A DNA stretch of 64,000 bases from Nitrosococcus watsonii C-113 (GTDB taxonomy: Bacteria; Pseudomonadota; Gammaproteobacteria; Nitrosococcales; Nitrosococcaceae): positions 1,704,001 to 1,768,000 of the forward strand of contig NC_014315.1 in assembly GCF_000143085.1 (NCBI RefSeq), given 5' to 3'. The position numbers and the translations under genes are program-made. Numbering within the stretch: the first letter of the stretch is position 1; each line of letters opens with the position of its first letter. The notes under the pieces are model-generated. The model was not told the DNA's origin, searched no databases, and saw only the letters and a program-made list of their open reading frames with translations. Shown one piece after another: positions 26,430 to 35,436 of this stretch.

Positions 26430-26618
26430 CATAAGATTCTCCAGACGCGGAGACTGCCCACTTTAGCTGGCAATCTCCAGAAGGGCTATCGTAACAAGTT
26501 TGCCTTAAAAGGGCATCGCTATGAACCAATAGTCATTGAGGATAGTTTAGCTACACCTCGCACCCATGCTCTCGTGCTTGGTCCGGAAGACGATTTCATT
26601 TTTGAAAAAACTGCTTAA
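26430..26618 (+). pseudogene. Unassigned C-terminal protein fragment
   Basis: An open frame without a start ends with KGYRNKFALKGHRYEPIVIE then DSLATPRTHALVLGPEDDFI and a stop at 26616-26618. It reads like the last third of a globular protein whose front part has been lost next to the opgD start. I do not recognise the family. The rest of 26390-26720 shows no gene. Confidence 0.3.
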
Positions 26619-26720
26619 CCCATTGGGCCCATCAATGCTTTAATCGGATAAGTATGACGGCTTTCTGGAAGCGTAGGCCCCTCAATTTTTCATGCTTCTC
26701 TATCAAAAGTATAGGATACT

Positions 26721-28301
26721 TTATGAATCAACTGTCCGGCAAAGCTTTGTGGCTACTTGCTCCTGGTGTCCGGTTTTATTTGCCTGGCTAAAGCAGGATG
26801 AACGATAGGTAGTAGAAAGTTTGCCAACTGCCCAGTGAAACCGTAGCGGATCGTTGATCGCCGCTGACCAGTATGACGGCGAGAAAAAGGAATTACGCCT
26901 TTGCTCAAGCCTTTTTCTATATTTGTATAACAGTCGCCGTAAGTAAGCTACAGCCTGCATTTGTAAAGTCCCAAGCAGATAATTTTTTGACACTTCCTTA
27001 ACAAAGTCGTGGTAATCCTGTACCGAGGCCGCGCCCATGCAGTTTGCACTGACCTTCTGAAGCCAGAAAGGTTGGGTAATGGCCCGTTTCTCCTTGGCAA
27101 AAGCCCATCGAGGGACCCCATATTCTTCCACTAGCCGCCTGGGAATGGGCCGGTCGTACTCACCTCCAATCCGCCAAGGGCGCATCTCATCGGAGGCCGA
27201 GATCTTTTGTATTTCTGCGTGACACGTGAAAGTAAGTAATGGGATCGGAATATGAACAAATCCTCTGTTTAACCGAAATTCTTGCAGACTACCGCCAGCG
27301 GGGAATCGAAACCGAAATTCCTTGCTTAATGCAGGATGCTGGCCATGCAGATTCCACAGTGTATCCCCCAACATTCCTGTGAAGAATAACGAACGTTGAA
27401 GGCGGCTACCAAGTACGTTCATCACGACATCATCTCCGCCATTTCCCGTGGCTAGAAACAACGCCTCCGGATAGTTTTCTTGCTTAAGATAATCATGCCG
27501 TGAGAAAATCTCAACCTCAAGATCAAGATAGCTAGCAATTTGCTCGCCACTGTCGTCTATACTTGCCATGCTTCGCGCAAAGTCGGTTCTTGCTTCCGCG
27601 AACGTTACTGCTTGACGGCAGCCGATATGCTTCGCAAGTACGGCGCAGGCCGGTGAATCGTACCCAGAAGATATCGTTGTGATGGGATCAGCAAATTTAA
27701 TCCGGCGATTGCTTGCATTTGCGTTTCGATGTAGTTGCGCTAGAGTTTCAAGCAGATAATCGATATAGGTTTGGTAAGACTCGAAACCAGGCGGCTCCGG
27801 AGGGCTAATGGGTTTGATCGCTAACTTACCATCGACAATGAAAGAGTTATGGTAATGAAGCTTCACTATTCTTCCGTTCATAAGGCGTAGCTGCTTAACC
27901 GCTCTTTTATAGCCGCGCAGGAATGTCATCAACTCCGATTCGTAAGCCCAGTTACGCATATTTAACTTTGAGCCGGTTGCCTGGAGAAGATAAACCAGAG
28001 AGTTAGAGACAAACAGGGTATCAGGCAACTTAAGCGTGTAGAGTCGCTCCATCGTGTGCGTGGTCGGCGTAAAAACAACACCGCCATCCAGAAGGGCGCC
28101 ACCGGAACCGAGCATTACCTCGGTTTTATTGAAACAGATCTCGCCAAAGTCCCCCTTCCAAGCACCTTCAACGAAGTAACCCCTACCCGTTTCTACCCAC
28201 GCTCCATGTTCAACAGTGACCACGGCTGCAGCGTGAACAATTTTAGCGCACCACGCCAGAGGAGGTAAGCTCGGGTTCTCATGGAAATAAAATTGATGCA
28301 T
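26721..28301 (-). CDS. Asparagine-synthase-like PP-loop (AANH) protein
   Basis: This 526-residue protein has a nucleotide-binding P-loop variant ITTISSGYDSPACAVLAKHI (about residues 208-227), where the usual SGGxDS reads SSGYDS. It is followed by the second half typical of asparagine synthetase folds (FTGMLGDTLWN). The first 190 residues take the place of the glutaminase domain but lack a starting Cys2 (the protein begins MHQFYF), so glutamine use is unlikely. It may adenylate and amidate a carboxylate of an unknown small molecule or surface polymer. It stands alone between opgD and a long intergenic region. The AANH fold is credible; function unknown. Confidence 0.65.
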   Translation of the reverse strand: MHQFYFHENPSLPPLAWCAKIVHAAAVVTVEHGAWVETGRGYFVEGAWKGDFGEICFNKTEVMLGSGGALLDGGVVFTPTTHTMERLYTLKLPDTLFVSNSLVYLLQATGSKLNMRNWAYESELMTFLRGYKRAVKQLRLMNGRIVKLHYHNSFIVDGKLAIKPISPPEPPGFESYQTYIDYLLETLAQLHRNANASNRRIKFADPITTISSGYDSPACAVLAKHIGCRQAVTFAEARTDFARSMASIDDSGEQIASYLDLEVEIFSRHDYLKQENYPEALFLATGNGGDDVVMNVLGSRLQRSLFFTGMLGDTLWNLHGQHPALSKEFRFRFPAGGSLQEFRLNRGFVHIPIPLLTFTCHAEIQKISASDEMRPWRIGGEYDRPIPRRLVEEYGVPRWAFAKEKRAITQPFWLQKVSANCMGAASVQDYHDFVKEVSKNYLLGTLQMQAVAYLRRLLYKYRKRLEQRRNSFFSPSYWSAAINDPLRFHWAVGKLSTTYRSSCFSQANKTGHQEQVATKLCRTVDS

Positions 28302-28721
28302 AAGTTAGTTTCCTAATAGGTATTCTGCTCTTGCTATGCCGGATGACAGGGGTAAACGAACGCGGTTAGGGCCTTTTCTATTGCGGCAGAATTTATAGGC
28401 TATGATAATTATTTAGTCTCTTTTAGAGACCTTTTTACCTGCTTCAATTATGCGGGAAATCCGGTTTTTGATACCCCTTGTCTGACCTGTTCTTAGGCTA
28501 ATTTCATGCCATTATTAGTAAGGTACTGTAATTAATACGATTTACGCAAAAACCCTATCCTAAATGAAAAATAAAGGAAACTTTAACTAACTTCTTTTTG
28601 CCTCATTGCTGTAACATTTCCTCAGATAGCGATGGAAAATAACTATTATTTTCTAGTAAATACAAAAAATTATGCTACTTTTACTCCACTGTAAACTTTG
28701 CGCTCACCAGGCTGATGCCAT

Positions 28722-28776
28722 AATAGGTCGGCGCGAAGCGCCGCCATAGGGACCGCGGGTTCAACTTTGACCTATT
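28722..28776 (+). ncRNA. Possible structured RNA or leader element
   Basis: Within a 635-base gene-free region, AATAGGTC (28722-28729) pairs with GACCTATT (28769-28776). Inside lies a compact hairpin CGGCGC-GAA-GCGCCG (28729-28743, a GNA-type triloop). The two-stem layout and GC-rich core in AT-rich surroundings suggest a folded RNA or a protein-binding site, about 200 bases ahead of the membrane protein gene. No known riboswitch class is recognised. The rest of 28302-28937 is AT-rich with no gene seen. Confidence 0.35.
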
Positions 28777-28976
28777 TAGTAGTTTGGGTTCTCAAGCGTC
28801 TATAACACAGCCCAGTTAGAGGAGTTTAAGGAAAAGAGAATTTAAAAAATGTAAAGTTCTAAATAGAGATGGACGGGTAACCTAAATGATAGAGGGGACA
28901 GCACACCAGTACCCTCAGAGTCCGTACTTCTCTATGCTTGAAATATGACTGGTACCCACTCTTTCAGGGGAGGATC

Positions 28977-29714
28977 ATGACTACTCAATACATTCACATC
29001 GTTATTGTTCCAATGCGCGTGGCGGCCACGCTATCTATTATACTTCTGGCACTCCTTATAGCGCATGTTATTGGGCTGGTGCTGGCCTACGGGTTCGGGC
29101 ACTCTTACGTTTTCGGTTTGGTGCCTCTGTTCAATATTGCTAGGGAAGGAAATATTCCAACCTTCTTTGCGAGCAGCCTCTTGCTCTTTAACGGATTATT
29201 GTTTCTCTTGCTGTGGCGCTTGAGCAACAGGGAAAAAAAAGAGAAAAAAATCTGGCTGCTCCTCTCACTAACATTTTCTTTTCTTGCCGTGGACGAATTT
29301 GCCATGATCCACGAGCTTCTGATCAGCCCCGTGCGGGAAACCTTAAATGTGGGAGGCTTATTATTTTTCGCCTGGGTAATACCTTACACGTTCATTGTGA
29401 TAGCTCTCGGCTTTATCGTTGCTCCCTTTATATGGCGTTTAGGTGCTCGTTATCGGGTGCTCTTCGGAAGCTCCGCCGCAGCATATCTCTCTGGCGCCAT
29501 TTTCGTCGAAATGCTCGGCGGCAAATATTACCAGTCCCTCAATGAGACGGTAAATTTAAACTACCGGCTATTCCAAACGGTAGAGGAATTACTGGAATTT
29601 ACCGGTTTGATCCTATTGGTCTATACTTTGCTTGAGCTAATCCGGACACGGGCTCCAGTAACCCAAATAAAAATCAAGTGCCAGCCTCATGCTGGTAACC
29701 GTGCCTCAGAGTAA
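28977..29714 (+). CDS. Multi-pass membrane protein of unknown function
   Basis: ATG 28977 follows GGGGAGG and is preferred over the upstream TTG at 28938; it gives 245 residues with about six hydrophobic helices. A charged motif SFLAVDEFAMIHELL sits at the boundary of helices three and four, and GAIFVEMLGGKYYQ and TVEELLEFTGLILLVY follow. Conserved-looking acids (Asp-Glu, His-Glu) inside membrane regions suggest a metal or proton site. I do not know the family name. The gene is convergent with ptsP. Confidence 0.7.
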   Translation: MTTQYIHIVIVPMRVAATLSIILLALLIAHVIGLVLAYGFGHSYVFGLVPLFNIAREGNIPTFFASSLLLFNGLLFLLLWRLSNREKKEKKIWLLLSLTFSFLAVDEFAMIHELLISPVRETLNVGGLLFFAWVIPYTFIVIALGFIVAPFIWRLGARYRVLFGSSAAAYLSGAIFVEMLGGKYYQSLNETVNLNYRLFQTVEELLEFTGLILLVYTLLELIRTRAPVTQIKIKCQPHAGNRASE

Positions 29715-29752
29715 AATATTATAAAAAAGTAGTATTCATTTGCTTCTTCCCC

Positions 29753-29793
29753 CTCCTGCTACTTACTCTCAAAGCAGGCAGGAGCTTATTTTA
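29753..29793. terminator. Hairpin between membrane protein gene and ptsP
   Basis: CTCCTGC (29753-29759) pairs with GCAGGAG (29778-29784), followed by CTTATTTTA. It lies 38 bases after the membrane protein stop and overlaps the ptsP stop region, so it may serve the plus-strand gene. Confidence 0.45.
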
Positions 29794-32161
29794 CCCCACG
29801 TATCAACCCCCCTAGCCCAAAGTTATCAAGCGCCTGACATAACATTCGATAGATGGGCTCGGGTTCCTCCTCCTGCAAAGCTCGAGCGAGCAAGTCCCTA
29901 GCATGCTGTTGGCTAAAATTTCTTATTATCCACTTAATCCGGGGTAAATCGCCAGCGGTCAAGCTGAGATTATCTATCCCCATACCGAGTAATAATATAG
30001 CTGCCGTGGCTTCTCCCGCCATCTCACCACACACGCTAACGGGCTTATGGTGTCGGCGAGCCGCCTTAACTACTGCGTGAATGGCCGCCAAAACAGCCGG
30101 ATGGAGGGAATGATATAATTCCGCCACCCGCTCATTACTGCGATCAACCGCCAGTAGATATTGAACCAGATCGTTAGTACCAATGGAAAAAAAATCTACC
30201 CGCCGTGCCAGCGCTTCCGCCTGATAGACTGCGGCAGGCACCTCAATCATGACTCCCACTCGAGGCCAAGTAACTCGAACACCTTCCTCTACCAGCTCTT
30301 CATAGGCCCGCCGTACTATATGGATGGCTTCTTCCAACTCGGAAACCGCGCTAATCATGGGAAACAGCAAATTCAGGTTACTTAACCCTTCGGCAGCCCG
30401 AAGTGCCGCTCGCACTTGAGTCAAAAATATTTCTGGATGGTCTAAAATAACGCGAATTCCTCGCCATCCTAAAAACGGATTGGCCTCCTCAATCGAGAAA
30501 TAGGGCAGAAATTTGTCGCCACCCACATCAAGCACGCGTAAAACAACAGGTAAAGGCGTAAAAGCCTGGAGGAGTTCTCGATACACGACATATTGTTCTT
30601 CTTCCGTGGGAAATTGGTCCCTCACCATAAAAAGCAACTCGGTCCGGTAAAGCCCCACGCCCTCAGTACCCGCAGCACGAGAAAGCTCGATATCCGCCAA
30701 CAGGCCGATGTTGGCATATAAATGAACTCGAAAACCATCGGGTGTTTTGGCAGGCAAATCCCGCAAGCCCTTGAGTTCTTCCGTAAGCTGCTGCTCCTGC
30801 CGGGCAAGGCGGGCAAACTCTCGGCGTACTAGCCTGCCTGGCTCCAAATGCACCCGACCTTGATAACCATCCAGGATCAACTCCCGCTGGTCGAATTGTC
30901 CAAGATTTGCTTTACTAATTCCCATAATGGCAGGAATACTCATAGCATGGGCTAGAATCGCCACATGGGAGAAACCTGAACCATGGGCCGATATCACCCC
31001 TGCCAGGCGCCCTATGGGTACTTCGGCAAGATCCATGGCACTCAAATTTTCACCTATCAAGATGGTATTTTCTGGATATTCCAAGCTAATAGGCGCTATA
31101 TTCTGAAGATAACCCAAAATACGCCGGCCAATCTCTCGCAGGTCATTTCCCCGTTCCCGCAAATAAGGATCTTCCTGGGCTTCAAGTCGCCGGGCTTGTT
31201 CCTTGATGACCGTACTTAAGGCGCTCGGTGCCCACTCACCGGCCCGGATACGTTCTACCGTGGCTTCCACCAGGCTTTGGCTTCCTGTAAGCATGGCATA
31301 AGCTTTAAACAGAGGCTGGTACTCATTCGCCAACGCTAGCTCTAGGTGATTACCTAGAGACTGAATTTCCTGGGAGACATGGTCTATGGCTAACCGGAAG
31401 ATTCTCTCCTCCTCCTCGATATTGGCTACCTGGCGCTCAGGCACCGTCTCTAAACCAGTAGCGGAATAAACTACCACCCCCTTTCCTAGGGCTACCCCGG
31501 GAGCTCCGATAATACCGGTAAGATAGCGCTCGGGCCCATTCTCATTCTGGCTATCCATAGGCTTTTGCAGGACACCACTGGCCCTGGCATGGGCAATGAC
31601 ACCACCCAGCTGAGCGGCTAGCGTGAATAAAAAAGAAACGTCAACTTCATCGAATTGACGGGCTATTTTCTGTTGCACCACCAACACACCTAATAGTTTT
31701 CGCTGGTGGAGAACAGGTACGCCTAAAAATGCCTGGAAGGGTTCTTCGCCCGAGCCGGGAATAAACTTAAAATGAGGATGGGCGGCAGCATTTTCCAAAT
31801 TGACCGGCTCAGCCCGTTCCGCTACCAAACCTACCAAGCCTTCTCTCGGAATAAGCCGTACCTTCCCCACCGCCTCCGGATGCAATCCTTGGGTCGCCAT
31901 CAACACATGACTACCGTTACTCTCGGTGAGATAAACAGAGCATACATCCACCGCCATTGTTTTACGGGTCTGCACCACAATGACCTGCAACACCTCTTCG
32001 AGGCTAGTGGCAAGGCTAACTTCCCGAACAATCCGGCTCAGGGAGTCTAGACTGCGGGAACTGATAGGTCCGGCGGGCAAATCCGATAACTTGGTTTGAG
32101 TTCCTGTCATATTGTTACCCTGATCCTGCTTCATCCATTTTCGCACGTGAATTCTCACCAT
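29786..32161 (-). CDS. ptsP: PEP--protein phosphotransferase PtsP (EI-Ntr)
   Basis: PtsP passes phosphate from phosphoenolpyruvate to NPr in the nitrogen-related PTS, a regulatory chain. From the longest start it has 791 residues: a GAF domain (about 40-190, EEVLQVIVVQTRKTMAVDVC, GLVGLVAERAEPVNLENAAA), a PEP-utilising N-terminal and swivelling domain with the phospho-histidine in SAHGSGFSHVAILAHAMSIP (His399), and the PEP-binding barrel with TEGVGLYRTELLFMVR and SVCGEMAGE. Internal starts at MKQDQG or MTGTQT (AGGG seven bases before ATG at about 32110) are more likely true starts. rppH, often the upstream neighbour, is not visible; TnpB debris lies there instead. Confidence 0.93.
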   Translation of the reverse strand: MVRIHVRKWMKQDQGNNMTGTQTKLSDLPAGPISSRSLDSLSRIVREVSLATSLEEVLQVIVVQTRKTMAVDVCSVYLTESNGSHVLMATQGLHPEAVGKVRLIPREGLVGLVAERAEPVNLENAAAHPHFKFIPGSGEEPFQAFLGVPVLHQRKLLGVLVVQQKIARQFDEVDVSFLFTLAAQLGGVIAHARASGVLQKPMDSQNENGPERYLTGIIGAPGVALGKGVVVYSATGLETVPERQVANIEEEERIFRLAIDHVSQEIQSLGNHLELALANEYQPLFKAYAMLTGSQSLVEATVERIRAGEWAPSALSTVIKEQARRLEAQEDPYLRERGNDLREIGRRILGYLQNIAPISLEYPENTILIGENLSAMDLAEVPIGRLAGVISAHGSGFSHVAILAHAMSIPAIMGISKANLGQFDQRELILDGYQGRVHLEPGRLVRREFARLARQEQQLTEELKGLRDLPAKTPDGFRVHLYANIGLLADIELSRAAGTEGVGLYRTELLFMVRDQFPTEEEQYVVYRELLQAFTPLPVVLRVLDVGGDKFLPYFSIEEANPFLGWRGIRVILDHPEIFLTQVRAALRAAEGLSNLNLLFPMISAVSELEEAIHIVRRAYEELVEEGVRVTWPRVGVMIEVPAAVYQAEALARRVDFFSIGTNDLVQYLLAVDRSNERVAELYHSLHPAVLAAIHAVVKAARRHHKPVSVCGEMAGEATAAILLLGMGIDNLSLTAGDLPRIKWIIRNFSQQHARDLLARALQEEEPEPIYRMLCQALDNFGLGGLIRGVK

Positions 32162-32495
32162 TCAGGGTAGGGAGGGAACGTTCGCGGTATAATGCGCTTG
32201 CACTTAGACACCCACCGAGTAAACCGTAAAATACTGGCATCTTTTAACATCTCCGGAAAACTAGACAGCATCGCAAAGTAACCTAGATGCTGCGTGAATA
32301 CGATGAGGCTGATCCGCTTCCGCAGCCTCTTGGTTAGACGCGCCAACCAACCTAACAGGTACGCGGTTAAGCCAGGAAACCCGCCCTTGATACCCACTGT
32401 AGTGTGCGTTGATTTCATAGGGATTGAGAGAGTACAGCTACAAGCTTCTTCCTTCAGAGAGAAGTGGTTGGCATAATTTATTATATACTGTGACC
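32162..32495. other. Gap upstream of ptsP
   Basis: No gene is supported here. A long minus-strand open frame (to 32634) crosses this region, but its upper half is antisense to a TnpB remnant and its sequence resembles no family I know. The segment 32300-32480 is AT-rich toward the right, probably the left end of the IS200/IS605-type remnant, and would also carry the ptsP promoter. Confidence 0.35.
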
Positions 32496-32918
32496 TATGA
32501 CAAAGCGCATCTATGGATACCTCTTTTATCCGACAACCGAGCAGGTACAGCTTCTGATACGGACGTTTGGATGTGTGCGTTTCGTCTATAATACCGTGCT
32601 GAGTTATCGCACAGATACGCTCTATCAGCGGCAAGAAAAATTAGCTACGTTGACGCAAATACCCGGCTGACTGCCATGAAGGAAGAAGCGGAAACCAAAT
32701 TCCTCTACGAGGTAGCTTGTGTACCGTTGCAGCAATGCCTTCGCCACCAACGGGCAGCATTCAAAAATTTCCTTGAAAGCCGCGCCAATTACCCGCGTTT
32801 CAGGTCCAAACACAAACACCAATCGGCGGAGTTTACCCGCTTGGCATTATTACACTTGCGGATGGGGCATTGGCGTGTGAGTGTGGCCTCATAATAGATC
32901 ATGATCTTAAATGCCACT
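32496..32918 (+). pseudogene. TnpB (IS200/IS605-type) remnant
   Basis: The plus strand spells a TnpB N-terminus, TKRIYGYLFYPTTEQVQLLI and RTFGCVRFVYNTVLSYRTDT, then an in-frame stop, then KFLYEVACVPLQQCLRHQRA and [20 protein letters not shown]. After loss of most of the protein it ends with the RuvC-III/zinc region [20 protein letters not shown]. The RNA-guided nuclease core is deleted. The final codons run nearly into the rimB-like gene start. Confidence 0.75.
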
Positions 32919-32929
32919 ATCAATTTAAA

Positions 32930-33424
32930 ATGACCACAAGAGAAGAATTAGATAAAAAAGATTTTTTGCTCGGTTGGAGAGAATGGGTGAAACTGCCAGA
33001 ACTTGGAGTCCCCGGCATTAAAGCCAAAATTGATACGGGCGCACGCACTTCAGTGTTACATGCTTTTTGGCTAGAACCCTTCCAGGAAAGATATCAAAAT
33101 AAAATCCGCTTTGGCCTTCACCCCCTTCAGCGCCGAGTCGATGTAGAATTGATCTGTGTCGCTGACATTCTTGATGAACGGGTAGTGACGGATTCTGGAG
33201 GGCACCGGGAAAATCGCTATGTCATCGAAACTCCCGTGCAAATCGGAAATAAATGCTGGCCTATCGAAATCACCCTGACTAACCGTGATACCATGCGCTT
33301 TCGCATGCTCTTGGGGCGCACTGCCCTCACGGCGGGGAAGACAAGGATAGTTCCAGATGCTTCCTATCTTGCAGGTCCCTCACTGGCGCGCCGTTATACA
33401 AAAAAAATCAAGGATAAGTCATAA
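32930..33424 (+). CDS. rimB: RimB-like ATP-dependent zinc protease family protein
   Basis: This small protein of 164 residues, from ATG 32930, has the family block [20 protein letters not shown], which resembles a retropepsin DTGA active site. Later blocks are [20 protein letters not shown] and [17 protein letters not shown]. Families of this kind (PF05618) sit next to rimK, and in Pseudomonas RimB is reported to act with RimK on ribosomal protein S6 glutamate tails. An upstream in-frame extension exists but belongs to the TnpB remnant and is not part of the gene. rimK follows after 16 bases, so the two are co-transcribed. Confidence 0.88.
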   Translation: MTTREELDKKDFLLGWREWVKLPELGVPGIKAKIDTGARTSVLHAFWLEPFQERYQNKIRFGLHPLQRRVDVELICVADILDERVVTDSGGHRENRYVIETPVQIGNKCWPIEITLTNRDTMRFRMLLGRTALTAGKTRIVPDASYLAGPSLARRYTKKIKDKS

Positions 33425-33440
33425 ATAAGGAGTCCCCATC

Positions 33441-34346
33441 ATGAAAATCGCGATCCTATCCCGCAATGCTAAACTATATTCGACTCGGCGGCTGGTGGAG
33501 GCAGCTAAAACGCGGGGACACGAGGTCCGCGTCCTGGATGTGCTGCGCTGTTATATGAATATTGCCTCCCATCGGCCTTCCATTCATTACAAGGGGGAAG
33601 ATTTAACTGGCTTTGATGCGGTGATTCCCCGGATTGGAGCGTCAGTCACCTTCTATGGTACGGCCGTGCTACGGCAATTTGAAATGATTGGGGTATATCC
33701 ACTCAGTGAATCCGTTGCCATCACCCGTTCCCGTGATAAATTACGTTCCTTACAACTGCTGGCGCGAAAAGGAATTGGCTTGCCAGTCACCGGGTTTGCC
33801 CACGCGCCTGATGAAATCGATGATCTCATCAAAATGGTAGGCGGCGCGCCAGTCGTTATCAAGCTCCTGGAAGGGACCCAGGGTATCGGGGTCGTGCTAG
33901 CCGAAAATAAAAAAGCAGCTCAAAGCGTTATCGAAGCCTTCATGGGGCTTAAAACACACATTTTAGTACAAGAGTTTATTAAAGAGACGGCAGGGTCTGA
34001 TATCCGCTGTTTTATTATTGGCGATAAGGTAGTCGCCGCCATGAAACGGCAAGCCCCGGAGGGCGAATTTCGCTCCAACCTCCACCGGGGGGGCAGCGCC
34101 AGCCTGGTTCGCATTACCCCCGAAGAGCGCTCCACGGCTATCCGGGCCGCCCAAACCATGGGGTTAAACGTAGCGGGAGTGGATATTCTGCGCTCCAATC
34201 ACGGCCCACTGGTCATGGAAGTGAATTCCTCCCCGGGCCTGGAAGGAATCGAATCCGCAACCGGCACGGATATAGCCACAAAAGTCATCGAGTTTATCGA
34301 AAAAAATGCGACCCGGGGCCGAACCCGGACCCGCGGTAAAGGTTGA
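33441..34346 (+). CDS. rimK: Ribosomal protein S6--L-glutamate ligase
   Basis: RimK adds glutamates to the C-terminus of ribosomal protein S6. The 301-residue ATP-grasp enzyme starts [20 protein letters not shown], has the pre-ATP-grasp region [20 protein letters not shown], the ATP-binding [20 protein letters not shown] and the metal site region [20 protein letters not shown]. Length and motifs are normal. ATG 33441 follows an AAGGAG site. It is second in a three-gene operon with the RimB-like protease and an AstE/AspA-like hydrolase, implying a reversible S6 modification module. Confidence 0.95.
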   Translation: MKIAILSRNAKLYSTRRLVEAAKTRGHEVRVLDVLRCYMNIASHRPSIHYKGEDLTGFDAVIPRIGASVTFYGTAVLRQFEMIGVYPLSESVAITRSRDKLRSLQLLARKGIGLPVTGFAHAPDEIDDLIKMVGGAPVVIKLLEGTQGIGVVLAENKKAAQSVIEAFMGLKTHILVQEFIKETAGSDIRCFIIGDKVVAAMKRQAPEGEFRSNLHRGGSASLVRITPEERSTAIRAAQTMGLNVAGVDILRSNHGPLVMEVNSSPGLEGIESATGTDIATKVIEFIEKNATRGRTRTRGKG

Positions 34347-34349
34347 GCC

Positions 34350-35399
34350 ATGGGCGAGGCTTTTCAGATCGGCACTCACCAGATAGCTCCAGGAAAACGG
34401 ATTACCCTAGATTTCACCGTCCCTCAACTTTATACCCATACCGCTGTCTCCATGCCGGTTCAGGTCATTAATGGAAAACGCTCGGGACCCAAACTGTTTA
34501 TCAGCGCGGCTATTCATGGGGATGAGATTAATGGGATTGAAATCATCCGCCGTTTAGTGGGACTTCGCATTTTACAGCGACTTCGGGGAACCTTACTTGC
34601 CGTGCCCGTAGTCAATGTCTATGGCTTTGTCAACCAATCCCGCTATCTTCCCGATCGGCGGGATCTTAATCGCTCCTTTCCCGGTTCTAAAACCGGCTCC
34701 CTGGCCGCCCGCCTAGCCCATCTATTCATGGAAGAAATCGTTGCCCGCTGTACCCACGGAATCGATCTCCATACCGCCGCTATCCACCGGGACAATTTGC
34801 CCCAGATCCGCACCTTGGTGGATAATCCCGAGACCAAACGATTAGCTCATGCGTTTGGTTCCCCCGTCATTCTCAACTCTGATCTGCGAGACGGCTCGCT
34901 CCGCCACGCGGTGGCTGATTTTGGCATCCCCGTATTAGTATACGAAGCGGGCGAAGCGTTACGCTTTAACGAATTTGCTATCCGGGCCGGAGTCAGTGGG
35001 ATTATCTCAGTGATGCGGGAGCTGGGGATGCTCCCCCCGCGTCAAAGGAAAACACCGCGGGCCGAGCCCGTGGTGGCCCGTTCTTCAAATTGGGTCCGGG
35101 CGCCCCAAAGCGGTATCTTGCGCTCGCTTACCGCCCTTGGCAATCATGTCAAAAAAGGTGACACCATGGCCATGCTAGCCGATCCTTTTGGAGAGAAGAC
35201 CGAAGCAGTGATCGCTCCTTTCTCCGGCATTGTCGTGGGGCGCACTAATCTGCCCTTGGTACATGAAGGGGAAGCCCTCTATCACCTGGCTCGGTTTGGA
35301 CAACTCAAAACGGTCGCTGAAGCATTAGAAGCCTTTCAACAGAAATATAGCCCCGACAACGGCATGGCAGTCCATCCCGAAGAACCTCCCATTATTTGA
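34350..35399 (+). CDS. Succinylglutamate desuccinylase/aspartoacylase family protein
   Basis: This zinc-dependent M14-type deacylase has 349 residues. The zinc ligands appear as AAIHGDEINGIE (His and Glu, residues about 55-65) and GIDLHTAA (His near 137). The substrate Arg/Asn region is DRRDLNRSFPG and the catalytic Glu lies in VLVYEAGEALRF. A C-terminal beta domain (APQSGIL to GEALYHL) completes the fold. It starts three bases after the rimK stop. Members next to rimK are common; removal of an acyl or glutamyl group in the S6 pathway is plausible but unproved. Confidence 0.85.
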   Translation: MGEAFQIGTHQIAPGKRITLDFTVPQLYTHTAVSMPVQVINGKRSGPKLFISAAIHGDEINGIEIIRRLVGLRILQRLRGTLLAVPVVNVYGFVNQSRYLPDRRDLNRSFPGSKTGSLAARLAHLFMEEIVARCTHGIDLHTAAIHRDNLPQIRTLVDNPETKRLAHAFGSPVILNSDLRDGSLRHAVADFGIPVLVYEAGEALRFNEFAIRAGVSGIISVMRELGMLPPRQRKTPRAEPVVARSSNWVRAPQSGILRSLTALGNHVKKGDTMAMLADPFGEKTEAVIAPFSGIVVGRTNLPLVHEGEALYHLARFGQLKTVAEALEAFQQKYSPDNGMAVHPEEPPII

Positions 35400-35436
35400 A
35401 TTCCGGCCGCCAGTCCAAGGCAGGTTATTTTTTCCC

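Noticed and set aside
28735-28780. GGGTTCAACTTTGACC resembling a tRNA T-arm
   Set aside because: No acceptor, D or anticodon stems and no CCA end can be built around it; the pairing seen is a different two-stem layout.
32155-32634. Minus-strand frame of 159 codons upstream of ptsP
   Set aside because: Its upper half is antisense to recognisable TnpB codons and the protein shows no family features, so it is more likely a chance open frame.
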